Under the pieces are notes generated by a model. It searched no databases. It was not told the DNA's origin and was given only the letters and a program-made list of their open reading frames with translations. This document shows, piece after piece, positions 45,925 to 58,107 of a stretch of 64,000 nt of DNA. How positions within the stretch are numbered: position 1 is the stretch's first letter; each line of letters begins with the position of its first letter. Source of the DNA: Haberlea rhodopensis. Its lineage: Eukaryota > Streptophyta > Magnoliopsida > Lamiales > Gesneriaceae. Position numbers and translations under genes: made by a program. The stretch lies in NCBI GenBank assembly GCA_907163345.1, contig CAJQUN010000475.1:186001-250000 (forward strand), in the 5' to 3' direction.

Positions 45925-48900
45925 TGTGCGCTTCTCCGTCGCCTCTAGTAGTCTCGACACCCGCTGGAAGAAGTTTGATAACTGATCAGATTGGTTATGA
46001 TGGCCTCATTTATTTTGAGGGTAACGAACTGAGGACAAACTTGATTGTTCTGGGGATGTCAGTTTGTAGGCATTGATGTCCTGAACAGGTATCAGGCAGT
46101 TGTGGACTGCAGACAAGGACTGTCCGATTCAGGTCTGATATGGGAGTCCGAAGGACATCCTATGGGGATGATTTCCGTTCAAGGATTACGTTAATATCTG
46201 TTGTCAAGATGGCACAGTTATTGGAACTAGACCACAAAGGATATCTCAACTATACTGTTGTTATTACTGAAAGGAGGAAAGAGTTAAAGGCCGAGGATGT
46301 GCCCATGGTGGCGGTATTTCCTGATGCGTTTCCGGAAGGGATTCCCGGATTCCCACCGACGAGAGAGGTCGAGTTTGGGATTAAGTACTACCAGGGACGC
46401 CTACCATTTCTCGTGCCCGTATAGGACGGCACCGGCGGAGCTAAGGGAAATTAAAGGTTCAGTTGCAAGAGCTCCTTGGCAAGGACTATATATACCCTAG
46501 CATATTGCCTTGGGATGCACCAGTCCTATTTGTCGAAAACAAAGATAGTTCGTTGCGGTTGTGCACCGATTTCAGACAACTGGACAAAGCCATAGTGAAG
46601 AATAAGTATCCGCTTCCGGGATCGACGATTTGTTTGATCAGCTGCAGAGTACGAGGCTCTACAGTAAGATCGATCTGAGATCGGGGATCATCAGATCCGA
46701 GTTTGAGAGGACGATGTACAGAAGACAGCTTCTAGGACCTTATGTGGGCACTACGGATTCTTAGTCATGCCCTTTGGGGTGACGGATGCCCCAACTATTT
46801 TATGAGCCTGATGAACAGGGTGATCCAACCATGTTTGGATCAGTTCGTCATAGTTTCCATTGACGATGTACTTATTTACTCTCGAACTGAAGAGGAACAT
46901 GTAAAGCACTTGAGAACAGTACTCCAGATCCTTAGGGATCATCAGTTGTATGCAAAGCTCAATAAGCACGAGTTCTGGTCGAGCAGTGTAGTATTCTTGG
47001 ATCATGTTATATCAAGATCGCTAAGCCGCTGGCACGGTTGACTCAGGAAGGAGTCCCATTCTCTTGGTCCGAAGCTTGTGAGAAAAGCTTCCAAGGATTG
47101 AAGCGTCGTCTGACGACAGTGCCAGGGTTGGTGATTCCTTCTGAAGACAAGAGGTTGCCTTGTACACGAATACATCACTTCAAGGTTTGGGCTATGTGTT
47201 GATGCGAGATAAGCTTGTGCTGGCTTATGCATCGAGGCGGTTGAAACCACATGAGGCTAAGTACCCAGTCCACGATTTGGAGCTGGCAGCCATTATGTTT
47301 GCCTTGGAATTTGGAGGCATTACTTGGATGGTACGTCGTTTACCATCTACACGAACCATAAGAGCCTGAAGTTTTGTTCACACAGGCTGAGTTGAATATG
47401 CGACAAAGAGGATGAATGGACTTACTCAAGGATTTTGACTGTAAGATTGAGTACCATCCTGGTAAAGCAACTTAATAGCAGGCACCTTAAGTCGGAAGTG
47501 AAAAGTACTGCTGAGGACACTATGTGTTTATCAGCGATGATGACTTCTTATTGCCGTCCGGGCTATGATATTGATGTGGACACATCGCCGGTGCGAGTGT
47601 CGATCTTGTTGGCCGAGCCAGACATATTTGAGGTTATCAGGAAAGCCAGAGATCGGATGATGAGGTTCAAAGATGGTCATCTATAGTACTTCAAGGACGG
47701 TTATCAAAGTTCAGAGTGGCAGAAGATGATTCATTGAGATTGGGCCACCGATGGGTAGTCCCAATACGCCGGAGTTGCGTAAAGGAATCTTGGAGCAAGC
47801 TCACTGTAGCCGGTTCAGTATCCAACCAGGAATAAGAAAGTTGTACAAGGACCTAAGTGGTCGCTTCTAGTGGAGACGTATGAAGCGTGATGTTATGACC
47901 TTGTCAAAAGATGTTTGATCTGCCAGCAGGTAAAGACAGAAAGACAGAGGCCTGATGGCGAGCTGAAGAGCTCGGAAGTACCCCAATGGAAGTGGGAACA
48001 TGTACCTATGGACTTTGTAACCCACTTGCCAATAGCGGCCTCTGGATTCGATACGATCTGAGTGATCGTGGATCGGCTGACGAAGTAGCTCACTTCATCC
48101 TTTGTCATGTGTTTTTCACGCACCTAAGGATGGCTAATTATATGTGCGGGATGTAGTGAGGTTGCATAGAGTTCCAGTCTCGATTGTGTCTGACAGAGAC
48201 CCAAGGTTTACTTCACATTTCGGGGAGGGTCTCCAGACGACTTTAGGCACAGAGGTGAGACTGAGTATGGCCTATCACCCTCAGTCAGACGGCCGGACAG
48301 AGCGTACCCTTCAGACGCTCGAGGACATGTTGAGGGCATATGTTTTGGAGTTGGATACTCCGTGGCGAGATTCAGCGCCAAAGATGGAGTTCTCCGATAT
48401 TAACAGCTATCAGACGAGCATTCGAATAACTCCTTTTGAAGCTCTTTACGGACGACGATGTAGGTCACCGCTGTATCGGGAGGACTTGACTAGTAAGGCG
48501 GTCGGAGGACCGGATATGATTAAGGATATGTAAGACAAGATTAAGTTGATACGCCAAAAGATGAAGACGACCCAGGATAGGCAAGCAGCCTATGCCAACA
48601 AGCGGCGACGACCGCTAGAATTCCAAGTAGGAGACAGGGTCTTCTTGAGAATCTCACCCTTCAGAGGTGTAGTTCGTTTTGGTATACGGGAGAAGTTATC
48701 CCCGAGGTATGTTGGGCCATATGAAGTATTGCAGCGTACCAGTACTTTGGCTTACTGTTTGGCTCTACCGCCGTCTTTAGCTGGGATGTATGATGTTTTT
48801 CATGCCTCTATGTTACGGAAGTATGAGCCAGACCCGTCTCATATATTACAGTCTACTGAAGTGCAGTTGGACCCAGGGGTATCCTACGTTGAACGACCGG

Positions 48901-49061
48901 TTAGAATTTTGGATCGTGAAGATCGCAGGCTACGAAGTAAGATGATACCGATGGTCAAAGTTCAGTGGGATCGCCGGGGTGTCGAGGAGGCTACGTGGGA
49001 GACGGGACGGCACATGATGCAGCATTACCCGGAACTATTTTCTGGTATGATTTATGTTTAG
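45925..49061 (+). pseudogene. Decayed Tekay-like pol of the inner element
   Basis: Begins directly with protease-like sequence (VVSTPAGRSLITDQ, 45945); the catalytic DTGA region and all of gag are missing. RT fragments 46140-47030 with FVIVSIDDVLIYSR (SIDD in place of YxDD/FIDD); RNase H 47100-47390; integrase pieces 47600-48530 (IVSDRDPRFTSHF, DGRTERTLQTLEDMLR); C-terminal piece 48546-49061 with LSPRYVGPYEV and the chromodomain-like ILDREDRRLRSK...VQWDRRGVEEATWE. At least eight changes of frame and several stops. Far more damaged than the LTRs. Confidence 0.88.
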
Positions 49062-49108
49062 TTTCATTTTGGGTAAGTACATGCGATTTCGAGGACGAAA
49101 TCTTATAA

Positions 49109-49120
49109 GTAGGGGAGTAA
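49109..49120 (+). promoter_or_regulatory. Polypurine tract of the inner Tekay-like element
   Basis: GTAGGGGAGTAA directly before the TGTGACGCCC of the 3' LTR. Confidence 0.8.
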
Positions 49121-51690
49121 TGTGACGCCCCGAAATAATTAACTGCAATTAGGCATTAATTATGTTCATGTGTTTAATTATGTGGATAATTGATTTATGT
49201 GCTTAAATTAATTATCACGATGAAATGCTTAGTCACATGATAGGCATGACCCGGGGGTTACGTTTCAAGGTGCATGTTATGCATGATAGGATATGGGGTT
49301 AACATGATTTAATTGTATTGATTGGGAATTATGAGGAAAACATGATTTAGTGGAAGTTTAATGCATCTTTGTAAATGCTTTTAAAATACCATGTTGGTGT
49401 ATTTTATACATCATGTTAATTTGGGGTACAATTTTAATAACCCCACTATATTCCCCTTTTATCCCATTTTCCCTTAACTTCTTCCCCACCACTCAAAAAC
49501 CCCCAATTCTCTCCCAAAGCCCTAACCTCACCCCATTTTCGAAATCCCTCAAAGGAGGAAGGAGGAAACTCCACAAAACTTGTGTTTGTGTGATCTTTGT
49601 TAAGATTTGGAGTCTTCAAGAGGTATGGAACCCTTCCTAAAGTTTTTATGAAGTTTGGATTTGAAATGGGATGATTTTGAAGTGATTTATGTGGGTTTGG
49701 TTGGGTATGTGTTGTATGTTGTTGGGGTATGATTTTTGGAGTGTTTTGTGTGGGTTTTAGTGAGTTATGATGTTGTTGATGTTGTAAGGAAGTTTGGTTT
49801 AAGTGTTGGTATGGATTGGAAGGAATTTTTGGTGCAAAAATGGTGAAAATCGCGACTCTGTGCGAGGCGATCGATCGCCTGAAAAGAGGCGACCGATCGC
49901 CAGAGGGCAGTACCATTTTCACAGGGGAGGCGATCGATCGCCTAAAATGAGGCGACCGATCGCCGAGAGGCAGTAGCCAATCCAAGTGTTAGGCGATCGA
50001 TCGCCATGTTTGAAGCGATCGATCGCCGCGAAGAAAAATTTGAGGCGATCGATCGCCTCAAGTAGCGATCGATCGCCACTGTGTAAAAGTTGGGAAAATG
50101 ATGATTTTGTTGAATTTTTGATATTTGGCTATTGTTTGGCTTCTAATATCGATTTGTATGGTTGTGTAGAACCATCCCAGGTGCCAACAACATCGAGAAG
50201 ATAGAGTTCTTCAATTTCTCCACTTTTGGAATTAAGGTACGTAAGAAGCGTACGGGCATCGGACGGTAACACCCTCCTAACTATGACTATGTATTGATTG
50301 CATAAGTTTATGATAATGATGTTTATGATGATGATGTTTACGATGATGATTATGATGATGATGTTTATGATGATGATGCTTACGATGATGATTATGATGA
50401 TGATGTTTATGATGATGATGCTTACGATGACGTCTATGATGATGATGTTTACGATGATGATTATGATGATGATGTTTATGATGATGATGCTTACGATGAT
50501 GATTATGATAAGTAAGTTTATGATGATGATGTTTACGATGATGATTATGATAAGTAAGTTTATGATGATGATGTATATAATGATGATGATTATGATGATG
50601 ATTGGGATAAGTAAGTTTATAATAATGTTATACGATGTTTATAAAAGGGTAAGATGCCCATATGGTAAGATGCCATACAATGTTATAATGTGGTAAGACG
50701 CCACGGGGTAAGGTGCCCATATGGTAAGATGCCATACAATGTTATAAGGTGGTAAGACGCCACGGGGTAAGATGCCCATATAGTAAGATGTCATACGATG
50801 TTATTATATGGTAAGATGCCACGGGGTAAGATGCCCATATGGTAAGAGGCCATACGATGTTATTGTGTGGTAAGATGCCACGGGGTAAGATGCCCATATG
50901 GTAAGAGGCCATACGATGTTATTGTGTGGTAAGATACCACGGGGTAAGATGCACATATGCATGAAGGTAAAACAGGGTTAACAAGAAGAAGTTAACGAAT
51001 AACCAGTAAATTTCTTAACCAAGACTTCGTACATTTACTGTTGTATCTTGTTATGATGCTTAAATGATGATGACGTTATAAGATGATGATGTTATAAGAT
51101 GATGAAGTTATAAGATGATGATGCTTATATGATGATGATGTTATAAATGATGATATGTATAAGATGATAATGCTTATATGATGATGATGCTGTAAGACGA
51201 CGATATTTATAAGACGTCGATTTTAATCATTCATGTCGAGAACTAATGATTTTATGTATGGCTATGAAACAGGGACAACCAAAAAGGGTTAATGCAATTA
51301 ACCAGGAAGTATACGTTACCAATTACTTTCATGCATTTATTTATATGCCATTGCCCTATGATGTTAAGTAACGATATACATGCTCATAATGGGTTGTTCC
51401 TGTAGGTACACTTTTGGACTAAAGGACTAAGGGCCGGGTTGAGGCAGTGAGCTATGAAGAGCATGAAAGATGTTAGGATTCAGGATTTCTGGATAGTCTC
51501 TACTCTAGTAGTAGCATAATTCTATCGCTTTAACATTCATATTGAGAATGTAATTAATTAAGGTTGAAATTTCATTTTGGCCCGTAATCTTATTAGCTCA
51601 AAGTTGCAACCGGAACCCTTAAGAGGTTATGAATGCATGTTCTATCCAATATATGTGTACTATACGTGGTTAAGGTAGGAAGACCCTACA
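49121..51690 (+). repeat. 3' LTR of the inner Tekay-like element
   Basis: 2570 bp. Palindrome cluster 5 at 49864-50078 has one more GCGATCGATCGC than the 5' LTR (a 20-bp gain at about 50053-50072). Confidence 0.95.
49864..50078. repeat. GCGATCGATCGC palindrome cluster 5
   Basis: Eight palindromes in 215 bp, same order as cluster 4 plus one extra copy (TAGCGATCGATCGCCA) near the end. Confidence 0.92.
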
Positions 51691-51695
51691 GTTAT

Positions 51696-52347
51696 AAAAC
51701 GTTTGTGCCTGCAGCCAAATAGGGAGGCCATGATGTGGGCATCTCCGCAGTAGATCCTTGAAGCGCTCCCAAGCCTCATACAGTGTCTCTGGATCATATT
51801 GGACAAACGTTGTGATATCATTCCACATCTTAGCCATTTTTGATGGTGGAAAGAACTTTGACAAGAATAACTGCGCCATTCCATCCCACGTGGTGATAGA
51901 CCCTGCAGGCAACGATTGTAACCAAGATTTAGCTTTATCCCGTAAAGAAAAGGGAAACAAACGTAACCTGATGGAAGTAATGCCATTATGCTTGAATGTA
52001 TCACAAATCTCCAAGAAGTTGGAGATGTGATCATTTGGATCGTCAGTAGCTGCTCCCCCAAACTGGACCGAGTGCTGGATCATCTGTATGATAGCAGGCT
52101 TGATCTCAAAATTGTTAGCCCGTATGGTTGGTCTCGTGATACTCGACAGTGATCCATGGAATGCAGGGTGGGCATAGTCCATGAGTGATCTCGCAACTGG
52201 TGGTACCGGTATATCCTCGGTATTAGCCATGTGTGTTCTTGCTTGCCTTAGCCTGCTTTGACAAGTGCGTTCAATCTCGGGATCAAAGGGCTCAAGTGTA
52301 GGGTTGCTACTCCTTAGCATGCACCAAGAGATAACAACCTGTAACAA
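51696..52347 (-). pseudogene. Athila gag, N-terminal part
   Basis: Starts at the ATG at 52347 (or a later in-frame one) and runs into the inserted inner element at 51695. Gag motifs typical of Athila: ANNFEIKPAIIQMIQ, DDPNDHISNFLEICDTFK, IRLRLFPFSLRDKAKSWL, WDGMAQLFLSKFFP, ETLYEAWERFKDLLRRCPHHG. The frame is intact up to the insertion, and the rest continues at 43127. Confidence 0.9.
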
Positions 52348-52476
52348 TCAACCAAAAAAGAACACAAACAGTAGAAGAGTAGAGAAAGGGAAGAAAAAGA
52401 AAAAAAAATCGAAAATAAAAACAAATAAATGACTAAACTACAGTCAACTAATCTCGTTTGATATTATTAAAATTAG

Positions 52477-52494
52477 TCCCCGGCAACGGCGCCA
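52477..52494 (-). promoter_or_regulatory. Athila primer-binding site, tRNA-Asp
   Basis: Minus strand TGGCGCCGTTGCCGGGGA, the exact complement of the 3' end of plant tRNA-Asp and the usual Athila primer site, six bases from the LTR at 52501. Confidence 0.92.
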
Positions 52495-52500
52495 AAAACT

Positions 52501-53894
52501 TTATCGCTATTATTTAAACAGTATTTTCCAGTGTAGCGATTATGTACCGCAAGTGCACGGTGTCAAGTTTTAGTATCATGATATGAAAAGTACGGGTGTC
52601 GAACCCACGAGGACTAGGAAATAATTACCAAACTCCACTAGTTTAACTATATTTAGTCTACGATAACCGGTTGTGATTATAACGTGACAAATTAACTCAA
52701 TGTGTAACCCAAACAATCAATGGTGAATAAGATTAATAATCAAAAGAAACAATTATCAAGACTTTCGGTTCACCTATGTAATCCCCCATAATTTGCATAT
52801 TAGTTAATAATCGAATTCAAACAATCTAAGGTAACGAGTTTTCCAAATTTATATAATATACTCTCTCGAGTTATATTAAACCTAATATCAAATTGCAGTA
52901 AGTCACTCTCGTGTACTTATTTAACAACACAATATTGTATTAAGATCCGTGAAAACTTCTAGCTTTCGATTACTCGATATCTATAGCTATCACATGTGTA
53001 TTTGACTTCATCTCTCGATATCAGTCTGAAATCCACGGAGTAAATCACTATATCGAATCAAATTTTATCTCTCGATCTCGATTGTAATTTAAATATCATT
53101 CAAGGATGTCCAAACCCTTAAAAGCATGAAGAACAATGATCTATGCACTTAGATAATAAGAATCAATCAAAAACATTCAATTAAAATCATGGGTTCATAC
53201 AAAGGATCCCCTAAGTCTTGATAACAACCCTAGCCAACAATCCCCATCAAATAACAATGTATAAAAATGTTTTGCAACATTCTAAACATTAAAATCTAAT
53301 GAAAATATAGAACTAGAGTTAGAAATACGGAAATAACGAGAGGCGTTGACTCCTTGCGTTGCTCCGTCGTCCCGTCTCTTCCGATGCGTCTCTTCTTCAA
53401 TGGTTATGGTGTATGGATGGTTGGGGATGATTGAGAGTGATGGTGGTTGAGTATGTAGGGTTAATTATGAGCCAAAAAGTCCCAAAAACGTCCATGTTAA
53501 TCCATATTTATGATATGAGGAGTTTCACCAAGTTTGGACACCAAATAACCAAGATGGAAACAAAATCCCGAATTTTCGAGTCGAGGCGATCGATTGCCTC
53601 AAATGAGGCGATGGGTCGCCTCTAGCTACTGCCTGGAGGCGATCGATTGCCTCATTTGAGGCAATCGGTAGCCTCCTCCATTTTCTGCAAATTGCGATTT
53701 TGCCCCTCCTTTTCCAGGTTTGCTCAGTTTGGTCCTTTTTCATCATTTTAAGCCCATTTCCTCCACTTCTATGCATTTGGCCCTGCATTCCTGAAATATA
53801 CAAATATAAACCAAAAAGAGTAATATTTTCCAAGAATCACTATAAAAACGCCCCTAATCTTATATCAAATTAAGTGTAAAAATCACACTTATCA
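52501..53894 (-). repeat. Full internal Athila LTR (5' of gag)
   Basis: 1394 bp, about 2% different from 38498-39891; the terminal TG on the plus side reads TT here. It has the primer-binding site on one side and a polypurine tract on the other, so it serves as both a 5' and a 3' LTR. Palindrome cluster at 53583-53676. Confidence 0.92.
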
Positions 53895-56800
53895 ACTCCC
53901 CCAAACTTAAACTTGATCGTCTCGAGCAATAAATAAGATCAAGCAGTCAAGTTCAACATTGAAGATTCAAATAAACCAATTCATAGTCAATCATGTAGCT
54001 CAGATATCTCACTTACTGACAAACAAAAATAAATCAGAAAGTTTAACAAGTTGTGTTTTCTCCTAGATCAAACAACATGTCTCCGAATCAGAACGTGCGT
54101 GTATGCTATTGTCACCTTCAAGTTCCATGCAAATTTCATAGATCAAATCATGCTAGTCAATGAAAAGTAAGATTATCCTTGAGCACCCTATAGTCCTATT
54201 TTCAAACACTTCTCCACTAATGTAGCCACTCCCTAGGCTTGGATCAATAGGTCTTTTTAAGCTTGTAGCGTTAGGCCTAGGTGTTTGGCTTCAAAGAAAG
54301 GATAGGATAGCACAAAGAAGAGAGTATAAGCATGTAATGTTTATATTGTTAGCACAACTTGAGCTTCTCTTCTTTTTCTCTTTTAGCCTTGGCCACTTTG
54401 GGTCTTAATTAGATATTTTTGTTTTCAAGGCTTTATCTATGTTTTTCTTTTCTCATTCATCATTTTTTTTTACAATAAGCTCATCAAAATATAGCAATTC
54501 ATGTGCATCTAATGAGATTCATTATACTCCCTTTAGGTACGGATGATTGTTTTCAATTTAAGCTCATAAAGGTGGGTATAATGAGTTGCCAAAAAAATGT
54601 TGAATGGGGGCTAATAGTATGTTAAACACACTCCATTCTTTTTCAGTTATGTTCAAAATTGGATACTAGGGATTAATGTAAACATGGTAAGCTTGAAAGG
54701 CTCAAACGGTCCAAAGATCGCCTAGATCATCTCCTAATCAAGTTCATGACTATAAAATTTCGCCTCGAAGTGTCATCATCAAATAGTTTCTAAGGTACTC
54801 TAAGATGCTCAAAAACAATTCATTAAGTTCACAAAAATTTTCACTACCACAAATGCAATTCACAAGATTATGACTCAAATGTGCTCAAAATATTCCTCAT
54901 CTTTGACATGCTACTCAAAACAAGATATTCACATACAAGTCTTACAATCATCAAAACTCAAGTTGACATGCATAGTGAGACTAATATCATCATGGAATAG
55001 AGACCACTACTATGATTTATTCTTATCTTACTAATTGAACTAATTTTCAAGAAAAAATTTTGTTGGTGCTCAATAAACGATCAATTTCCAAATAAGAAGC
55101 ATGACACAGTAATGCACTCCCCCAAACTTAATTCATGCATTGCCCTCAATGTAATAGGCATGAAAAAAGAGACAAAGCATTTACCGTTGACAACGACCGT
55201 CAGTGATCGTTGTCCAATTCCTCGTCAGCTCGTGGGGCATAGTGTTGGACAGATCACAGCACGCATGGAGTCTCACCAAAATCAAAAACAAAAACAAAAA
55301 CAAACCAAAATAAACTAAAACAAAGCAAAGGATCCCCTAAGTCTTGATAACAACCCTAGCCAACAATCCCCATCAAATAACAATGTATAAACATGTTTTG
55401 CAACATTCTAAACATTAAAATCTAATGAAAATATAGAACTAGAGTTAGAAATACGGAAATAACGAGAGGCGTTGACTCCTTGCGTTGCTCCGTCGTCCCG
55501 TCTCTTCCGATGCGTCTCTTCTTCAATGGTTATGGTGTATGGATGGTTGGGGATGACTGAGAGTGATGGTGGCTGAGTATGTAGGGTTAATTATGAGCCA
55601 AAAAGTCCCAAAAACGTCCATGCTAATCCATATTTATGATATGAGGAGTTTCACCAAGTTTGGACACCAAATAACCAAGATGAAAACAAAATCCCGAATT
55701 TTCGAGTCGAGGCGATCGATGGCCTCAAATGAGGCGATGGGTCACCTCTGGCTACTGCCTGGAGGCGATCGATTGCCTCATTTGAGGCGATCGGTCGCCT
55801 CCTCTATTTTCTGCAAATTACGATTTTGCCCCTCCTTTTCCAGGTTTGCTCAGTTTGGTCCTTTTTCATATTTTAAGCCCATTTCCTCCACTTCTATGCA
55901 TTTGGCCCTGGATTCCTGAAATATACAAATATAAACCAAAAAGAGTAATATTTTCCTAGAATCACTACAAAAACGCCCCTAATCTTATATCAAATTAAGT
56001 GTAAAAATCACACTTATCAACTCCCCCAAACTTAAACTTGATCGTCTCGAGCAATAAATAAGATCAAGCAGTCAAGTTCAACATTGAAGATTCAAATAAA
56101 CCAATTCATAGTCAATCATGTAGCTCAGATATCTCACTTACTGACAAACAAAAATAAATCAGAAAGTTTAACAAGTTGTGTTTTTTCCTAAATCAAACAA
56201 CATGTCTCCGAATCAGAACGTGCGTGTGTGCTATTGTCACCTTCAAGTTCCATGCAAATTTCATAGATCAAATCATGCTAGTCAATGAAAAGTAAGATTA
56301 TCCTTGAGCACCCTATAGTCCTATTTTCAAACACTTCTCCACTAATGTAGCCACTCCCTAGACTTGGATCAATAGGTCTTTTTAAGCTTGTAGCGTTAGA
56401 CCTAGGTGTTTGGCTTCAAAGAAAGGATAGGATAGCACAAAGAAGAGAGTATAAGCATGTAATGTTTATATTGTTAGCACAACTTGAGCTTCTCTTCTTT
56501 TTCTCTTTTAGCCTTGGCCACTTTGGGTCTTAACTAGATTTTTTTTTTCAAGGCTTTATCTATCTTTTTCTTTTCTCATTCATCATTTTTTTTTACAATA
56601 AGCTCATCAAAATATAGCAATTCATGTGCATCTAATGAGATTCATTACACTCCCTTTAGGTACGGATGATTGTTTTCAATTTAAGCTCATAAAGGTGGGT
56701 ATAATGAGTTGCCAAAAAAAAGTTGAATGGGGGCTAATAGTATGTTAAACACACTCCATTCTTTCAGTTATGTTCACAATTGGATACTAGGGATTAATGT

Positions 56801-57450
56801 AAACATGGTAAGCTTGAAAGGCTCAAACGGTCCAAAGATCGCCTACATCATCTCCTAATCAAGTTCATGACTATAAAATTTCGCCTCGAAGTGTCATCAT
56901 CAAATAGTTTCTAAGGTACTCTAAGATGCTAAAAAACAATTCATTAAGTTCACAAAAATTTTCACTACTACAAATGCAATTCACAATATTATGACTCAAA
57001 TGTGCTCAAAATATTCATCATCTTTGACATGCTACTCAAAACAAGATATTCACAAACAAGTCTTACAATCATCAAAACTCAAGTTGACATGCATAGTGAG
57101 ACTAATATCATCATGGAATAGAGATCACTACTATGATTTATTCTTATCTTACTAATTGAACTAATTTTCAAGAAAACATTTTGTTGGTGCTCAATAAACG
57201 ATCAATTTCAAAATAAGAAGCATGACACAGTAATGCACTCCCCCAAACTTAATTCATGCATTGTCCTCAATGTAATAGGCATGAAAAATGAGACAAAGCA
57301 TTTACCGTTGACAACGACCGTCAGTGATCATTGTCCAATTCCTCGTCAGCTCGTGGGGCATAGTGTTGGACAGATCACAGCACGCATGGAGTCTCACCAA
57401 AATCAAAAACAAAAACAAAAACAAACCAAAATAAACTAAAACAAAGCAAA
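53204..57450 (-). repeat. Two tandem 2.12-kb units of LTR part plus internal tail
   Basis: Unit 1 53204-55329 (2126 bp) and unit 2 55330-57450 (2121 bp), each from a GGATCCCC in the LTR through the LTR end, polypurine tract and internal tail. The joint between tail (CAAAGCAAA) and mid-LTR (GGATCC) is the same at 55330 and 57451, so it arose once and was copied. A third, partial unit follows. Confidence 0.9.
55330..56019 (-). repeat. Truncated Athila LTR copy 3
   Basis: 690 bp of the LTR from GGATCC to its TATCA end, including a palindrome cluster (55709-55801). Confidence 0.9.
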
Positions 57451-58102
57451 GGATCCCCTAAGTCTTGATAACAACCCTAGCCAACAATCCCCATCAAATA
57501 ACAATGTATAAACATGTTTTGCAACATTTAGAAATACGGAAATAACGAGAGGCGTTGACTCCTTGCGTTGCTCCGTCGTCCCGTCTCTTCCGATGCGTCA
57601 CTTCTTCAATGGTTATGGTGTATGGATGGTTGGGGATGATTGAGAGTGATGGTGGCTGAGTATGTAGGGTTAATTATGAGCCAAAAAGTCCCAAAAACGT
57701 CCATGTTAATCCATATTTATGATATGAGGAGTTTCACCAAGTTTGGACACCAAATAACCAAGATGGAAACAAAATCCCGAATTTTCGAATCGAGGCGATC
57801 GATTGCCTCAAATGAGGCGATGGGTCACCTCTGGCTACTGTCTGTAGGCGATCGATTGCCTCATTTGAGGCGATCGGTCGCCTCCTCTATTTTCTGCAAA
57901 TTACGATTTTGCCCCTACTTTTCCAGGTTTGCTCAGTTTGGTCCTTTTTCATCATTTTAAGCCCATTTCCTCCACTTCTATGCATTTGGCCCTGGATTCC
58001 TGAAATATACAAATATAAACCAAAAAGAGTAATATTTTCCAAGAATCACTACAAAAACGCCCCTAATCTTATATCAAATTAAGTGTAAAATCACACTTAT
58101 CA
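57451..58102 (-). repeat. Truncated Athila LTR copy 4 (outer end of composite)
   Basis: 652 bp with the same GGATCC truncation, an additional deletion of about 44 bp near 57527, and palindrome cluster 57792-57884. Its end TATCA is followed by the target duplication GCTAT (58103-58107). Confidence 0.9.
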
Positions 58103-58107
58103 GCTAT

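Larger units (their letters stand above)
43133..51690 (+). mobile_element. Inner Tekay-like element, gag-less, near-identical LTRs
   Basis: Plus-strand element inserted in the Athila gag with the duplication GTTAT (43128-43132 and 51691-51695). LTRs 43133-45682 (2550 bp) and 49121-51690 (2570 bp) differ at about 13 bases plus one 20-bp gain. The internal region is only 3.4 kb: primer-binding site, decayed protease to integrase, polypurine tract; gag is absent. Its protease, integrase and C-terminal ends closely resemble the outer Tekay-like element, so they are sister families. Confidence 0.93.
38498..58102 (-). mobile_element. Athila-lineage Ty3/gypsy composite with tandem LTR-tail units
   Basis: Inserted in the RT of the outer element with the 5-bp duplication GCTAT (38493-38497 and 58103-58107). 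Minus-strand order: truncated LTR (58102-57451), internal tail (57450-56020), truncated LTR (56019-55330), internal tail (55329-53895), full LTR (53894-52501), tRNA-Asp primer-binding site, gag, protease fused to an integrase tail, 3' tail, polypurine tract, full LTR (39891-38498). RT, RNase H and most of integrase are missing, so it needed help to move. The two full LTRs, each 1394 bp, differ by about 2% by eye. Confidence 0.9.

Noticed and set aside
958..50078. Palindrome clusters as CRISPR arrays
   Set aside because: Spacing is irregular, spacers are themselves repeated, the DNA is plant nuclear, and clusters belong to LTRs.
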